Shown here: piece after piece, positions 8,056 to 16,654 of the stretch
Layout: every line of letters begins with the position of its first letter
Position numbering within the stretch: the stretch's first letter is position 1
From: Gemmatimonas sp.
Lineage (GTDB): Bacteria > Gemmatimonadota > Gemmatimonadetes > Gemmatimonadales > Gemmatimonadaceae
Assembly: GCA_013822425.1 (NCBI GenBank)
Contig: PNKL01000008.1
Location: forward strand, 32,021 to 96,020
Direction of reading: 5' to 3'
Length of the DNA stretch: 64,000 nt
Notes under the pieces: model-generated
Database searches by the model: none
What the model was told of the DNA's origin: nothing
The model's input: only the letters and a program-made list of their open reading frames with translations
Program-made: the position numbers and the translations under genes

Positions 8056-9393
8056 CTAGGAGACTTGGCTGAGCCTCGGGATGCGGGGACCGGTCGAGGG
8101 CGGGAGCGCTTCCGCGCCCATGCGTTCCTCTTGAATCGCCGTGACGATGCGGGACCAGTTCTGCGGCAGCAGCACGACCGCCGCCAACTCCGGGTCGAAT
8201 TGCGAGGCACTGCCGCGCTCGATTTCCGCCGCGACCTCGTTGGCGTCCATGCTATCCCGATACGGACGGTTCGTGGTCATCGCGTCAATCGTGTCCGCCA
8301 AGGCAATCACGCGCGCGCCGAACGGAATCGCCGCTCCCACGAAGCCGTCCGGGTAGCCGTGTCCATCCCAGCGCTCGTGGTGACCGCGCACCGCAGGAAC
8401 AATCGGTCGCAGCGTCGACGCGTTGCGCACCAGCGCGGCGCCCTTCTCGCTGTGCGTCTGCATCACCAGGCGCTCCTCCTCGGTCAGTCGGCCAACCTTG
8501 CGCAGGATCGGTGCGAACTCCTCGTGAATCTTGCCGACATCGTGGAGCAGCGCCGCCCGCTCGACCCGCAGCACCTCGCGGTCCTCGCGTCCCGCGAAGC
8601 TGGCGATGAGCGCCGAGTAGCGCGCCACCCGGCGTGAGTGACCCGAGGTGTACGGGTCGCGGGCTTCGATGGCGGCCACCATGAGTTGCAGCATCTCCTG
8701 ATGGATGAGCACCAAGGTCGCGTTGTTCTTGAACTGCTGCCGCACCGTGAGCAGGGGCACGAGCAGGAGCAAGGACCACAGCGGACCGAAGCGTACGTAC
8801 GAGAGGCAGAACAGGTACCCCAACGGGATATAGATCAGATCCTGGGACAAGGTACTCGTGAAATTTCGGACGAACGTCTGACGGAACGGGATCCGTTCGG
8901 CGAACCACATGACGCCGGCAAAGCATGCGATGTTGTTCAGCTTCGTGACCTGCGTCAGCACGATGAATGGCACGATCGCGGGCAGCGCGTGCGTCGACAT
9001 CTGACCGCCAGCCGCTTGGTACGCGAGCAGGCCGAGGATGAAGCCAACGAGTTGGTTCGAGAAGTTGAACAGCCGCTTGATGCTATCGCGCGCCGAGAAA
9101 ACCTCACCGAAACCGGACACGAACGCATAGCCGGCGACCGACGCCGCTGGCGGGACGAGCGCCCCCATGCTGTGGAACGCGAGCATCGCCGTGCTGCCCA
9201 CGGTCCGCGAGTCGAGATCGTAGGCGAAGACGTACGAGAGGGCGGCGAGAAAGGAGAACACCGCGACCGCCTGCACGACGTCCCGCGTGGGCAGCGGCAT
9301 CGTGGCGACCACCAGCCCGCACAGCAGCACGCCGAGGACGGTCAGCCCGCCTACATACCAGAGCAGTCGACGCGGGATCGGCATCGCGTGCAC
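8056..9393 (-). CDS. Membrane HD-GYP phosphodiesterase
   Basis: 445 residues from GTG 9393; an internal ATG at 9384 is equally possible. About six hydrophobic segments fill residues 10-220, forming an integral-membrane sensor region. A cytoplasmic HD-GYP domain follows: HSRRVARYS (H252), LLHDVGKIH (H284, D285), THSEKGA (H314), HHERWDGHGYP (H338, H339), then a DTIDAMTTNRPYR loop. All metal-binding residues of the family appear present. HD-GYP proteins hydrolyse the second messenger c-di-GMP (a few act on cGAMP), lowering it to favour motility over biofilm. The membrane part has no named sensor motif I recognise. No diguanylate cyclase is visible in the window. Confidence 0.88.
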   Translation of the reverse strand: MHAMPIPRRLLWYVGGLTVLGVLLCGLVVATMPLPTRDVVQAVAVFSFLAALSYVFAYDLDSRTVGSTAMLAFHSMGALVPPAASVAGYAFVSGFGEVFSARDSIKRLFNFSNQLVGFILGLLAYQAAGGQMSTHALPAIVPFIVLTQVTKLNNIACFAGVMWFAERIPFRQTFVRNFTSTLSQDLIYIPLGYLFCLSYVRFGPLWSLLLLVPLLTVRQQFKNNATLVLIHQEMLQLMVAAIEARDPYTSGHSRRVARYSALIASFAGREDREVLRVERAALLHDVGKIHEEFAPILRKVGRLTEEERLVMQTHSEKGAALVRNASTLRPIVPAVRGHHERWDGHGYPDGFVGAAIPFGARVIALADTIDAMTTNRPYRDSMDANEVAAEIERGSASQFDPELAAVVLLPQNWSRIVTAIQEERMGAEALPPSTGPRIPRLSQVS

Positions 9394-9459
9394 GCGCCGC
9401 GAAGCGCGACCTCTCGCCCAACGTGGTCACATCCCTGCCTGATCAGATCACCTATACCA

Positions 9460-9525
9460 TCACTTCCAGATGATGAGATCGCCTGCCGTGGCGAACCAAT
9501 TCACGAAGGCAGTAAAGAGCTCCAT
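9460..9525 (-). CDS. 21-residue hydrophobic small ORF with strong ribosome binding site
   Basis: ATG at 9525 to TGA at 9460 encodes MELFTAFVNWFATAGDLIIW and a final Lys. Upstream is GGGGAGGTGA, 6-7 nt before the ATG, one of the strongest ribosome binding sites in the window. The peptide is hydrophobic and aromatic with an acidic start and basic end, fitting a membrane-associated or amphipathic microprotein. It sits alone between the HD-GYP gene and the 9667-10419 gene. It could also be a leader peptide. Existence rests on the ribosome binding site and hydrophobic pattern only. Confidence 0.4.
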   Translation of the reverse strand: MELFTAFVNWFATAGDLIIWK

Positions 9526-9625
9526 GTGCACTCACCTCCCCTGGAATAGAGTCGTGCATACGAGGCACGCGACTCCGCTCCGCTTCGCTCGGGGGTGCTG
9601 CGCAGGGTGGACCGATGATTGGTGC

Positions 9626-9644
9626 CGCTCCGCTAGTCGGAGCG
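9626..9644. repeat. 7-bp hairpin downstream of the 9667-10419 gene
   Basis: CGCTCCG and CGGAGCG pair perfectly around a CTAGT loop, 23 nt beyond the stop at 9667. No T-tract follows on the minus strand, so it is not a standard intrinsic terminator. It may protect the mRNA 3' end. Confidence 0.3.
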
Positions 9645-9666
9645 AGAGGCCGTGAGCTTCTCGGTG

Positions 9667-10419
9667 CTATCCTCCCTGATGAAGGCTGGGTAAGCGATCG
9701 GCGAGCCAGCGATTCGTGCCATCCAACACGGCGGTGGCGGCAGCGATCTCCCGCGGTCGATCTTTCGCGATGAGGGCCGACCCGGTCACGAGGACCCGCC
9801 CCAGCCCCTCGGGCAGCGAGAGGCAGACCAGGACAACCTCGTGATCGAATGCTGGCAGAGTTTTCGCCCCGACGAGGCGAATCTCGGACACCCGCGGATC
9901 CATGCGTTGCAACGCCGCGAGCGTCGCATGGGCGGCCATGACTTCCACCGCGGGTTCGACCACGCGCCCGTCGGCTTCTCCGACAAAGACGTTGCTGGCC
10001 CCATGTCGCAACGTGACACGGCACGAGGTAGCGCGCACCCGATCGTACCCCATCTCCACCGTATCGAGGAAATACCCGCGCTGCCCGCGCAAGTCCACCA
10101 CGGACCGCGCCAGCGCGCGGCTGGCTGGTGCGCTCGCCGGCACGGGGACCGCGCTCGCTGCCGGGGTGTCGGTCGGTTTCGTCACGGCCACAGAGATCAC
10201 GCGGTGATCGACCGTCAGCCCGAACCTCGCGTTGATCGCCGACTGGACGTTCCGCACCAACATCTTTGCGCCCATGTTCTTGTTCGCGAGCACGTGGACT
10301 TCGCGTACCACGCCCGTGCCGTCGAGCACGGTCCGTGCGTGCGCGACGCCCTCCAGGGAGCAGAGCACGGCATCAATCGCATCGGCTGTCGGGGGGGCCG
10401 GCTGAGAAGCGGAGGTCAT
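9667..10419 (-). CDS. Hypothetical two-domain protein, 250 aa
   Basis: ATG 10419 is chosen because the conserved-looking part begins just after it; the frame is open to 10488. Residues about 10-75 (LCSLEGVAHARTVLD...VREVHVLANKNMGAKMLVRNVQSAINARFGLTVDHRVISVAV) match a small alpha/beta domain widespread in unknown bacterial proteins, with a strand, a V.VLA strand and an AINARFG helix. After a Pro/Ala linker, residues about 105-235 form a second domain with repeating strands, an AAHATLAAL helix and an AATAVLDGTNRWL helix, reminiscent of allosteric or LeuA-like dimer folds. No catalytic motif is seen. Probably cytosolic. No assigned function. Confidence 0.6.
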   Translation of the reverse strand: MTSASQPAPPTADAIDAVLCSLEGVAHARTVLDGTGVVREVHVLANKNMGAKMLVRNVQSAINARFGLTVDHRVISVAVTKPTDTPAASAVPVPASAPASRALARSVVDLRGQRGYFLDTVEMGYDRVRATSCRVTLRHGASNVFVGEADGRVVEPAVEVMAAHATLAALQRMDPRVSEIRLVGAKTLPAFDHEVVLVCLSLPEGLGRVLVTGSALIAKDRPREIAAATAVLDGTNRWLADRLPSLHQGG

Positions 10420-10830
10420 GCGAGCGACACGAGTGAACCCACCTTCCGAGAGAGAGGCTGGAATCCGACGTCGGATCCCCGCCATCATAGAGACGAAAAT
10501 GCCACCGAACCGTCACGTTTGGCGACGCCGGCGAAACCGCACCCGGGAACCGTACTGAAATTGGCCTCTTGCGGCAACCGCACGGTGATGGACGACGCGT
10601 GCGTCCGCGACCGGCATGGGCTATTCACGACATCCGGTCCGGTGTGGACCGGGGCGCCTTCGCTCTACGAGCGTACGGGCCTTGGGCGAACGCATGGGTG
10701 ACGGCATCGTAGCGGTGTGCACAGCAAGGGTTTCGCCCCTGCGAATAGCTTGCACGGCCAGCGAAGCAGGGAGCGCTTTCTTTTCCTGGTCGACGAATTA
10801 GGTTCGCAGGTATCTCCAGCCCGAGGCGGC
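10420..10830. other. Intergenic divergent region
   Basis: These 411 bp separate the minus-strand gene ending its 5' end at 10419 from the plus-strand gene starting near 10831, so they should hold two divergent promoters. A short perfect dyad (GACGC-GT-GCGTC, 10594-10605) is the only symmetric element noted. I see no ORF with coding character. Confidence 0.35.
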
Positions 10831-11277
10831 GTGAAGGCCATTCGCAAGCACCCCGCGACCACCGGCGACGCACCCGCCAGGCGACCACGCGACGGCCGCG
10901 CCCTCCTGGAGCGCATGGCGCTGCAGGCGTTCGAACGCAAGCTGGCCTCGCTGCCCGCGTCTCAGCTGATCGAGATCCTGGTCTTCCCGAAGTCGTTGAA
11001 GGCGTTCGCGAGTGAGGATCTCGGGCGCTCCCCGGTGCAGTTCTACGCCGTCGTGCGCGCCCTGCGACGCTACCAACGGTGTCGCGATCAGCTCGCGGCG
11101 CGACTCGGCGTTGACGCGGACGACGTGGCGGATCTCCTGGACCGCCCGCCGGCGATCTGGGGCACGGAGGTGTCAATGGTGCGGCCGTGCAACGAGCAGG
11201 TGTCCCGAGCTGGGTCCGGCGCAGCACCGGTCGCCAAGCCATCGCTCGACGAACAAATGGGTCTGTCGCTCGAGTAA
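10831..11277 (+). CDS. Hypothetical protein, 148 aa
   Basis: The GTG start at 10831 has GAGG a few bases upstream; the frame is open back to 10717. The protein has a basic N-terminus, then amphipathic helices (ALLERMALQAFERKLASLP, LIEILVFPKSLKAFASEDLG, QFYAVVRALRRYQRCRDQLAARLGVDADDVADLL), suggesting an all-helical fold, possibly DNA-binding. It is one of few plus-strand genes here, divergent from the gene at 9667-10419. I do not recognise a family. The minus-strand ORF over the same region has the Arg/Gln/His-rich composition of a shadow. Confidence 0.5.
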   Translation: MKAIRKHPATTGDAPARRPRDGRALLERMALQAFERKLASLPASQLIEILVFPKSLKAFASEDLGRSPVQFYAVVRALRRYQRCRDQLAARLGVDADDVADLLDRPPAIWGTEVSMVRPCNEQVSRAGSGAAPVAKPSLDEQMGLSLE

Positions 11278-11291
11278 CACTCTCCGCGTCG

Positions 11292-11666
11292 TCAGGCCGC
11301 CTGCGCGAAGGCAAGACTGACCGCCCGGCGCGCCACCCGCTTCTGCGCCCTCGCGACTTGGCGGGCGAAGCGGAGGAACCACTGTCCGACCTCGGGTGCC
11401 TGGAGGATGAAGTCGTGTAACGGACGGTTCGCTTTCAACTGGTTGCATTTCCGGCAGGCGGCCACGCAGTTCATGAGGCTCGTCGCCCCGCCGGCCGAGG
11501 CGGGGATGACGTGGTCGATGGTGAAGTCATCGAGCTCGAGACCGCTCCCGCAGTAGACGCAGTGGCCACTGCAGGCGCGCCACACGTTGCGCCTGAGGGT
11601 CCGCTTCCAGAAGAATCGTACCGGATGGGATACCCCGATGGTGCAGGCGATACGGGTGGCGCCCAC
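11292..11666 (-). CDS. HNH endonuclease domain protein
   Basis: The core is CVYCGSGLELDDFTIDHVIPASAGGATSLMNCVAACRKCNQLKANR: two CxxC zinc pairs around an IDH-VIP-N-C-N arrangement, the standard HNH pattern. HNH proteins nick or cut DNA as homing enzymes, restriction enzymes or packaging nucleases. The start is uncertain. GTG 11666 gives 124 aa, with the HNH beginning near residue 35; the frame is open to 11921 but that part is Arg-rich and unconvincing. A basic C-terminal helix (RFARQVARAQKRVARRA) may bind DNA. It stands alone, convergent with the gene ending at 11277. Confidence 0.75.
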   Translation of the reverse strand: MGATRIACTIGVSHPVRFFWKRTLRRNVWRACSGHCVYCGSGLELDDFTIDHVIPASAGGATSLMNCVAACRKCNQLKANRPLHDFILQAPEVGQWFLRFARQVARAQKRVARRAVSLAFAQAA

Positions 11667-11948
11667 GGTACCCGGGTCATGCCTCGCTCCCCGTGAGAGC
11701 GGGACCACGTCCTCCGGTGCCCCGCGGACGCCGTCGCCACGCCGGCTGCACTCGCCCACGACTGCCTTCTTCAACCCTCGCCGCAAACGAACATCCTCAC
11801 GCCGCCGATGCCACGCGCAGTGTGAGGACCGAACGCCGACCACATGCCGGAGATTCCGACGGCCCATGCGCCCCTCCACGATGAACGATCCACGAACCGC
11901 GCACCGCACTGCAGGGAGCATACGCGCGCGACGCGCCGCAGCGGCGAT

Positions 11949-12320
11949 CTACGGCTGCCGATGCGGGTGCTCCGTCACCCGCAGCACGAGCCGGTTGTCC
12001 TTGAACGCCTGGTGGACAAGCACCCAGAAGCGTGCCACGACCCGGCGCACGCCCATGTAGAGCATCGCCGCGTGCGCGTGCTGGCATAGTTGTTCCGTCG
12101 CGCAGAACTGCTCGCAATCGCAGAGCTGACCATCCCCGGGATCCCCCAGGTTGACGTAGTGCCACTTGCCGCCGCCCATCACGCGAAAGACCACGCGGGA
12201 TCCGTCAACCGGGTCCACGCGGTACTGCGCCGCCCGCAGCAAGTGCCCGTCGTTCAACGGGGCGTGCTCCCAGTGGGGGTATGCGGGAGGGGTCGGGTGC
12301 ACCGGCTTCGGATTGTTCAC
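11949..12320 (-). CDS. SWIM zinc-finger-like protein, 123 aa
   Basis: GTG 12320 begins VNNPKPVHPTPPAYPHW. Near residues 75-90 is CDCEQFCATEQLCQH, a CxC-x9-CxH spacing that fits the SWIM zinc finger used in DNA or protein contacts (SWI2/SNF2, MuDR transposases, Zn-binding helicase partners). The rest consists of a strand-rich N-terminal part (YRVDPVDGSRVVFRVMG) and a helical C-terminus. No ribosome binding site is obvious. It overlaps nothing and follows the MFS gene on the same strand, so it may be the last gene of the 12.3-21.1 kb run. Confidence 0.6.
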   Translation of the reverse strand: MNNPKPVHPTPPAYPHWEHAPLNDGHLLRAAQYRVDPVDGSRVVFRVMGGGKWHYVNLGDPGDGQLCDCEQFCATEQLCQHAHAAMLYMGVRRVVARFWVLVHQAFKDNRLVLRVTEHPHRQP

Positions 12321-12369
12321 GGCGTCAGCGTGCCGACCGAATCCGGCGCACCGGCGATCGGCGTCGTGT

Positions 12370-13713
12370 CTATGCGGCCGACACCGACGTGTGGTCCTCG
12401 GTCGATGGCGCCTCGAGACGAAGCGGACCATGCCGAATGCGGCGCGACGCCCGGGCGAGCACCAGGCTGCCATACGCCGCTCCGAGGACGCGGACCCCGA
12501 TGACAAACGCGAACAACCACTCGAAGGCCGTCAGATCCGCCGTCAGACGCAACTGGACCGTGAGCCAGCCACCGAGCAAAGAGCCGACGACCGCCGCACT
12601 GCCGTACGCGGCGTTATAGGCCGCATAGAGCGAGACGCCAATCGCACCGGCGCTCGTGCGCAGGAGCCACGCCGACACCCCGACGCCCCAGGCAAAGGCC
12701 GCCGCGCCCCAGAACAGCGCGGCCAGGAAGATCCACCAACGGCCGTACCAGATCGCCAACAGGTAGCATCCGAGATTCAGCGCCACCGCCCATCCGGCGA
12801 GCGCAAGCGCGAGCGCGCCCCGTTGCGACTCGAACCAGCGTCCCCAATAGGGCGACAGCAAGGCGCTGGCGCCGACCGCCAATCCGGAGAACGCCACCAG
12901 ATCGGCGGGCACGAAGTGCAACGTCAGGACGGCGAACAGGTCCTGCTGTCGCGCGATCAAGCCGAGTCCCAGGCCCTGAAGGATCGCCAGCACGTACAGT
13001 TCCGAGCGGTGCGGCATCCCGAGGCTCTCGAGACTGCGACGCGGCGGCCGGGTGCGCGCCGTGTGCTCGGCCGCGTCCTGCGCGCGACTCGCGATGAGGA
13101 CACCGCCGAGCGTGGCGAAGACGATGAGCAGGGCGCCGGCAAGGATGATCACGCTCCAGGTCCCCATCGTCCCGAACCGCCCGAGCATGGTGGGCGTCGC
13201 ACCCGCGCCGCCAGCGAGTCCCGCGAGCAAGCCCGCCACGCCGTTCCACCGCTGTCGCAACGCGAGGCTGCGAGCCGCGAACGCGGACGGCACCGACACG
13301 GTGGCACTCTTCGTGATGGCGACATCGTAGATGGCCTGCGCCATCGCCACCATGGTGCAGGCCGAGAGCAGGTACGCGATCGCCGTGGCGCGCGGGCCAT
13401 CCAGTACGGCGGCCAGAACGCCGAGCGCGAGGACCTGCACCAATCCCGCCAGCAGGATCGTGAGGCGCAGGCCAATCCGCTCGATGAGCCCCGGGGCGAT
13501 GGGCTGCGCGAACCGAGACCCAAACGGAAGGGCCGCGAGGAACCCCAGCACCATCGGGTTCACGCCGATCGTCAGGCCGATCGCGACGAACGCGGCAACG
13601 CCCGCCAAGATGCGAGCGGCCCCCGTCAGGGCCGCTTCCAAGGACAACAGCACCGGATGCGAAGGGGCCGGCACGGCGACGCGCTGCCGGGCCAGTGCAA
13701 GGAGCCGTGTCAT
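12370..13713 (-). CDS. MFS-type membrane transporter
   Basis: 447 residues with about 12 hydrophobic segments in two groups of six, separated by a basic loop (ARTRPPRRSLESLG) near residue 235. This is the major facilitator layout. Conserved small-residue motifs such as GLAVGASALLSPYWGRWFE fit MFS helix-loop-helix patterns. Substrate cannot be read from sequence. It sits downstream of the unknown gene at 13790-14545 on the same strand with a 76-bp gap and no clear ribosome binding site. A metabolite or drug exporter on a mobile replicon would be ordinary; nothing shows which. Confidence 0.75.
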   Translation of the reverse strand: MTRLLALARQRVAVPAPSHPVLLSLEAALTGAARILAGVAAFVAIGLTIGVNPMVLGFLAALPFGSRFAQPIAPGLIERIGLRLTILLAGLVQVLALGVLAAVLDGPRATAIAYLLSACTMVAMAQAIYDVAITKSATVSVPSAFAARSLALRQRWNGVAGLLAGLAGGAGATPTMLGRFGTMGTWSVIILAGALLIVFATLGGVLIASRAQDAAEHTARTRPPRRSLESLGMPHRSELYVLAILQGLGLGLIARQQDLFAVLTLHFVPADLVAFSGLAVGASALLSPYWGRWFESQRGALALALAGWAVALNLGCYLLAIWYGRWWIFLAALFWGAAAFAWGVGVSAWLLRTSAGAIGVSLYAAYNAAYGSAAVVGSLLGGWLTVQLRLTADLTAFEWLFAFVIGVRVLGAAYGSLVLARASRRIRHGPLRLEAPSTEDHTSVSAA

Positions 13714-13789
13714 GCCGATAGGGTGGAGCGCGTGGCGGGCTGTACGTTACGCCGCACCCGCAGGCGGTGGTTCGTCGGCGAACGTCGCA

Positions 13790-14545
13790 CTATCGCCCGC
13801 GACGAGGGATGGGCGCGTGGAACGGGAGCACCCGGGCGCCGTCGCGAGCGGCCGAGTCCTCGAGTTGGCCGCGCCGGTCCTGCGGTATGGCCTGCGCACG
13901 CCGCCGCAACGCCGCCGCGTGCATCTCCAAGGCGACGGCGAGGGCCGGATCAATGTCGTCGCCGTATGCCCCCTCGCGCATCGGGTCGCGTCCGGGGTTG
14001 AGATCCTTCAGCGTCACCGCCAACGCGGCATGGGTCGCCCACAGTTCGGGGCTCCACCGCAGGTCGTCCGACGCCAGCAGTGGAAACATCGCCTCAATGT
14101 CGACGACGTCGAGGTCGAACACGATACCATCACGCCCCACGAGACAGCACCGGAGCGGCTGGGCCGGCTCGAACCCGCCCTGCCCGAATGCCAGCAGGGT
14201 GCCTCGGTCCGCATAGAGGTCGCGCGCGCACCACGACTCGTACGGCGCGGGGAGTGTCCCCTTCGACACGCCGAGCGTCCATTCGGTCGTTCCGGCGAAC
14301 GCGGCGCCGCTCACCACGTGGACGGCGCCTTCCTCGTAGCGGGCACCACGCTCCCATACACGGTCAACCCACACGCGCTTCCGCTTCGTCCGCGCGGGAC
14401 GCGGCGCGACGGCCTTCACCACCTCCTCCGGAGGCACCAGGCGGATGGCCTCGAGCGCCTCCGACGAATCCGAAAGCTGCTCGTAGCACATGGCCCACGG
14501 GCGCGGCACACAGCAGACGGACGGATCAAGCGGTGGGAGCGACAT
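13790..14545 (-). CDS. Hypothetical protein, 251 aa
   Basis: It begins MSLPPLDPSVCCVPRPW at ATG 14545. It has a basic RTKRKRVWVDRVWERG stretch near residue 55, several strands (GRDGIVFDLDVVDIEAMFPLL) and a helical C-terminus ending basic. It lies 57 bp downstream of the ADP-ribosyltransferase-like gene and upstream of the MFS gene, so it is likely in the same transcript. No recognised motif. The composition is globular rather than shadow-like, which supports a real gene. Confidence 0.6.
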   Translation of the reverse strand: MSLPPLDPSVCCVPRPWAMCYEQLSDSSEALEAIRLVPPEEVVKAVAPRPARTKRKRVWVDRVWERGARYEEGAVHVVSGAAFAGTTEWTLGVSKGTLPAPYESWCARDLYADRGTLLAFGQGGFEPAQPLRCCLVGRDGIVFDLDVVDIEAMFPLLASDDLRWSPELWATHAALAVTLKDLNPGRDPMREGAYGDDIDPALAVALEMHAAALRRRAQAIPQDRRGQLEDSAARDGARVLPFHAPIPRRGR

Positions 14546-14602
14546 GACCGAAAGGATCGGGACGCGACAGGCCGAGGGCGGTCCGGGAGGCAGGGTCCAC
14601 CC

Positions 14603-15580
14603 TCATCGATGCACCGCGGACGGTGCCACGTCGGCGATCAACTCCGGATAGAAATCCCGCACTTCGGGCCGCACCGTGTCGCCACGCGCCATGGCGGCCG
14701 CGACCAGCGCGCCGTGACCGGCGATGAAGTCCGGGGTCTCGCCGGTGTGCCCGCGCGGCAGCGTCCCATAGTCGAAATGCGTGCACGGCATGGGCGTCGC
14801 GGTGACCTTCGCGATCCCCGCCGGCAGCAGGCCGAGACTCACATGGCCGTAGTTGCCCTGCGACGGCGACTGCATGAAGTCGTTGATGCGCACCCCATCG
14901 AATCCCGCCGCGGCCGCCTTCCCGAATACCTCGTGCTTGTGGTACTCGAGGTCCGTCAAGTCGCCTTCGCGTCCCGCCGCGAGATCGTAGAGGCGCAGCG
15001 GATTCTGTGGGAGCAGGACGTAGAGCATGCCCGACATCCGGTAGCTCGCCGGCATGAACTCGAAGCCGCCGTCCTCACCACGAGACCGCTCCTTGAGTTC
15101 GAACAGCGCCTTCGTCCCCGCCCGCGGCGTGTAGCCCAGCACGTCCCGGACGTACCGCAGCACATCCCGGTGCCGCGGGCTCGCCACCGGGGTACCCGGC
15201 ACCCCCCGTTCCTCCGGCCCCTGCGTGTACCGCCACGAGCGTACGCGGCCATGCGGACGGTCTCCCTCGCGCTGCAACACCTCCGCAACGTATCCCATCT
15301 GGCACGCAAGCCGTCCGGTGGTGCCCTCCGGCACGACCACGTCATCGGCGAGCCACTCGTCGCCGGACCAGAACGCGGTGATGCCGGCTTCGGGGACGTA
15401 CGTTTGGGCGATGGCGGGACAATCGACGGTCCAGAGGACGCCGTCATATCCACCCCCGTGGAGCGGCTCCTCGATGGGTTCCGCCGTCCCGTGAAATAGC
15501 GCACGCGCGAGGAGTTCGTCGCGGGTCAGCTCGTGCGGTGCCACCGCGCCTGCGGCGGGCACCAGAAACGGTCTGGCCAT
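14603..15580 (-). CDS. ADP-ribosyltransferase-fold-like protein, 325 aa
   Basis: ATG 15580 overlaps the thymidylate kinase stop (TAATG) and has GGAG just upstream. Residues about 25-60 read ARALFHGTAEPI...GVLWTVDCPAIAQTYVPEAG, like the HGT strand and the following 'transient sitter' strand/helix of PARP- or toxin-type ADP-ribosyltransferases. A later AAAAGFDGVRINDF resembles the GYDGVVV strand of the same folds. If correct, the enzyme would move ADP-ribose from NAD to a protein, nucleic acid or small molecule. The catalytic Glu cannot be placed with confidence. Homology is by motif resemblance only; an uncharacterised structural protein is the alternative. Confidence 0.45.
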   Translation of the reverse strand: MARPFLVPAAGAVAPHELTRDELLARALFHGTAEPIEEPLHGGGYDGVLWTVDCPAIAQTYVPEAGITAFWSGDEWLADDVVVPEGTTGRLACQMGYVAEVLQREGDRPHGRVRSWRYTQGPEERGVPGTPVASPRHRDVLRYVRDVLGYTPRAGTKALFELKERSRGEDGGFEFMPASYRMSGMLYVLLPQNPLRLYDLAAGREGDLTDLEYHKHEVFGKAAAAGFDGVRINDFMQSPSQGNYGHVSLGLLPAGIAKVTATPMPCTHFDYGTLPRGHTGETPDFIAGHGALVAAAMARGDTVRPEVRDFYPELIADVAPSAVHR

Positions 15581-16296
15581 TAGCGACTCCGCGGCCTGAC
15601 GGCGACGGGGGATGACTGGTGCGCGGGCATTCCCCGCGGAACGCCCAATCGTTCGGTCATGCCCTCGACGCGCATCACGTGGTCCCACACGCGCCGCGCG
15701 ACCACCTCGGGCGCCGCGTCAGCCGGGATCACCAACACCGGGCCCACCTCGGGATGCGCGTGTTGCCACGCCCGCGTCGCGTATTCGCGAAACGCCTGGT
15801 CCACGAGCGTATGGAACGCGCGGCCCTCGGCTTCGATGCGGTCGCTGGTCCCGCGCTCCACGCGACGCGCGCGCGAGTGGTCCTCGCCGAGCGTCAGCAG
15901 GACCGTGAGGTCGGGAACAACGCGGTGCGTGGCGAACAGGTTGGCGCTCGCGAGGTCCTGCAGCGGCAACCCACGTCCCCCGGCCTGGTACGCGTACGTC
16001 GAGAGGAAGAAGCGATCCATGACGACGTGCTCGCCGCGTGCGAGGGCGGGGAGCACGACCGCATCCATCAGGGCGGCACGCGAGGCCATGAAGAGCAGCG
16101 CCTCCGCGCGCGGGGCAATGGACGCTCCGGGCCGCAACAGCAGTGCGCGAATGTCGCTCCCGATGGGCGTACCACCGGGCTCGGCACAGGTCCGGACGGG
16201 CAGCCCGAGCGCGCGCAATCGCGCGACGAACGCGGCAAGCTGGGTCGTCTTGCCCGCACCGTCCACCCCTTCGAAGGCGATCAGCGCGCCAGGCAT
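15580..16296 (-). CDS. tmk: Thymidylate kinase
   Basis: It phosphorylates dTMP to dTDP. The 238-residue product starts MPGALIAFEGVDGAGKTTQ: the P-loop is residues 10-18. It is followed by the AEPGGTPIGSDIR loop, a VVMDRFFLSTYAYQAGGRG segment (family DRxxxSxxAYQ) and an ARRVERGTSDRIEAEGRAFH LID-like region. All are hallmarks of bacterial Tmk. The start at 16296 overlaps the end of the preceding gene by 16 bp. The C-terminus carries an extra basic tail (VAVRPRSR). With nrdJ and dnaN it points to replicon-encoded DNA precursor supply. Confidence 0.93.
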   Translation of the reverse strand: MPGALIAFEGVDGAGKTTQLAAFVARLRALGLPVRTCAEPGGTPIGSDIRALLLRPGASIAPRAEALLFMASRAALMDAVVLPALARGEHVVMDRFFLSTYAYQAGGRGLPLQDLASANLFATHRVVPDLTVLLTLGEDHSRARRVERGTSDRIEAEGRAFHTLVDQAFREYATRAWQHAHPEVGPVLVIPADAAPEVVARRVWDHVMRVEGMTERLGVPRGMPAHQSSPVAVRPRSR

Positions 16297-16613
16297 ACGC
16301 TCGGCGTGAGATCCACGCCTTCCTCGAGATCGAATGCCGCGACAAAGCGCGCGTTGGGGCGGCGACCGATCATGTCCCGCACGGCGTCGAGCGTATCGAA
16401 CGTCATCAGGTCGCCAGATGGGATGTCCCGTGTCGAGCCAATCAGCAGCGCGAAACGCTTCGGCGCCTGTTGGGCCGCCCACGCATCGGCCAGGGAGAGC
16501 AGCGCCGGGCTGTAGTCGTACCAATGGGCCAGGTGCGAGATGGTGACGAGATCGAGCAGGTCGGCGCGCGGCCGCGTGCTGGAATGTGCGGCGGTCAGCG
16601 AGGCGGTAGTCAT
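16281..16613 (-). CDS. Hypothetical protein, 110 aa
   Basis: It begins MTTASLTAAHSSTRPRADLLDLVTISHLAHWYDYSPALL. A strand-helix pattern (KRFALLIGSTRD, LMTFDTLDAVRDMIG, ARFVAAFDLEEG) suggests a small alpha/beta domain. ATG 16613 is chosen because upstream sequence loses coding character; another ATG lies at 16625. The stop is 16 bp inside tmk, so the two are probably translationally coupled. No family recognised. Confidence 0.55.
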   Translation of the reverse strand: MTTASLTAAHSSTRPRADLLDLVTISHLAHWYDYSPALLSLADAWAAQQAPKRFALLIGSTRDIPSGDLMTFDTLDAVRDMIGRRPNARFVAAFDLEEGVDLTPSVCLAR

Positions 16614-16654
16614 GCCAGGGAGCATGCGATCCGACCACCGCGCAACAGCGACGC

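Noticed and set aside
9394..9459. Intrinsic terminator downstream of the small ORF
   Set aside because: No GC-rich hairpin followed by a T-run was found on the minus strand.
12166..14001. 611-codon plus-strand open frame
   Set aside because: Antisense of the MFS gene; its product is almost wholly Arg/Gln/Asp/His without hydrophobic core.
13331..15499. 722-codon plus-strand open frame
   Set aside because: It is antisense to several minus-strand genes with good starts and overlaps. Composition is Arg/Pro/Ala-rich with no domain.
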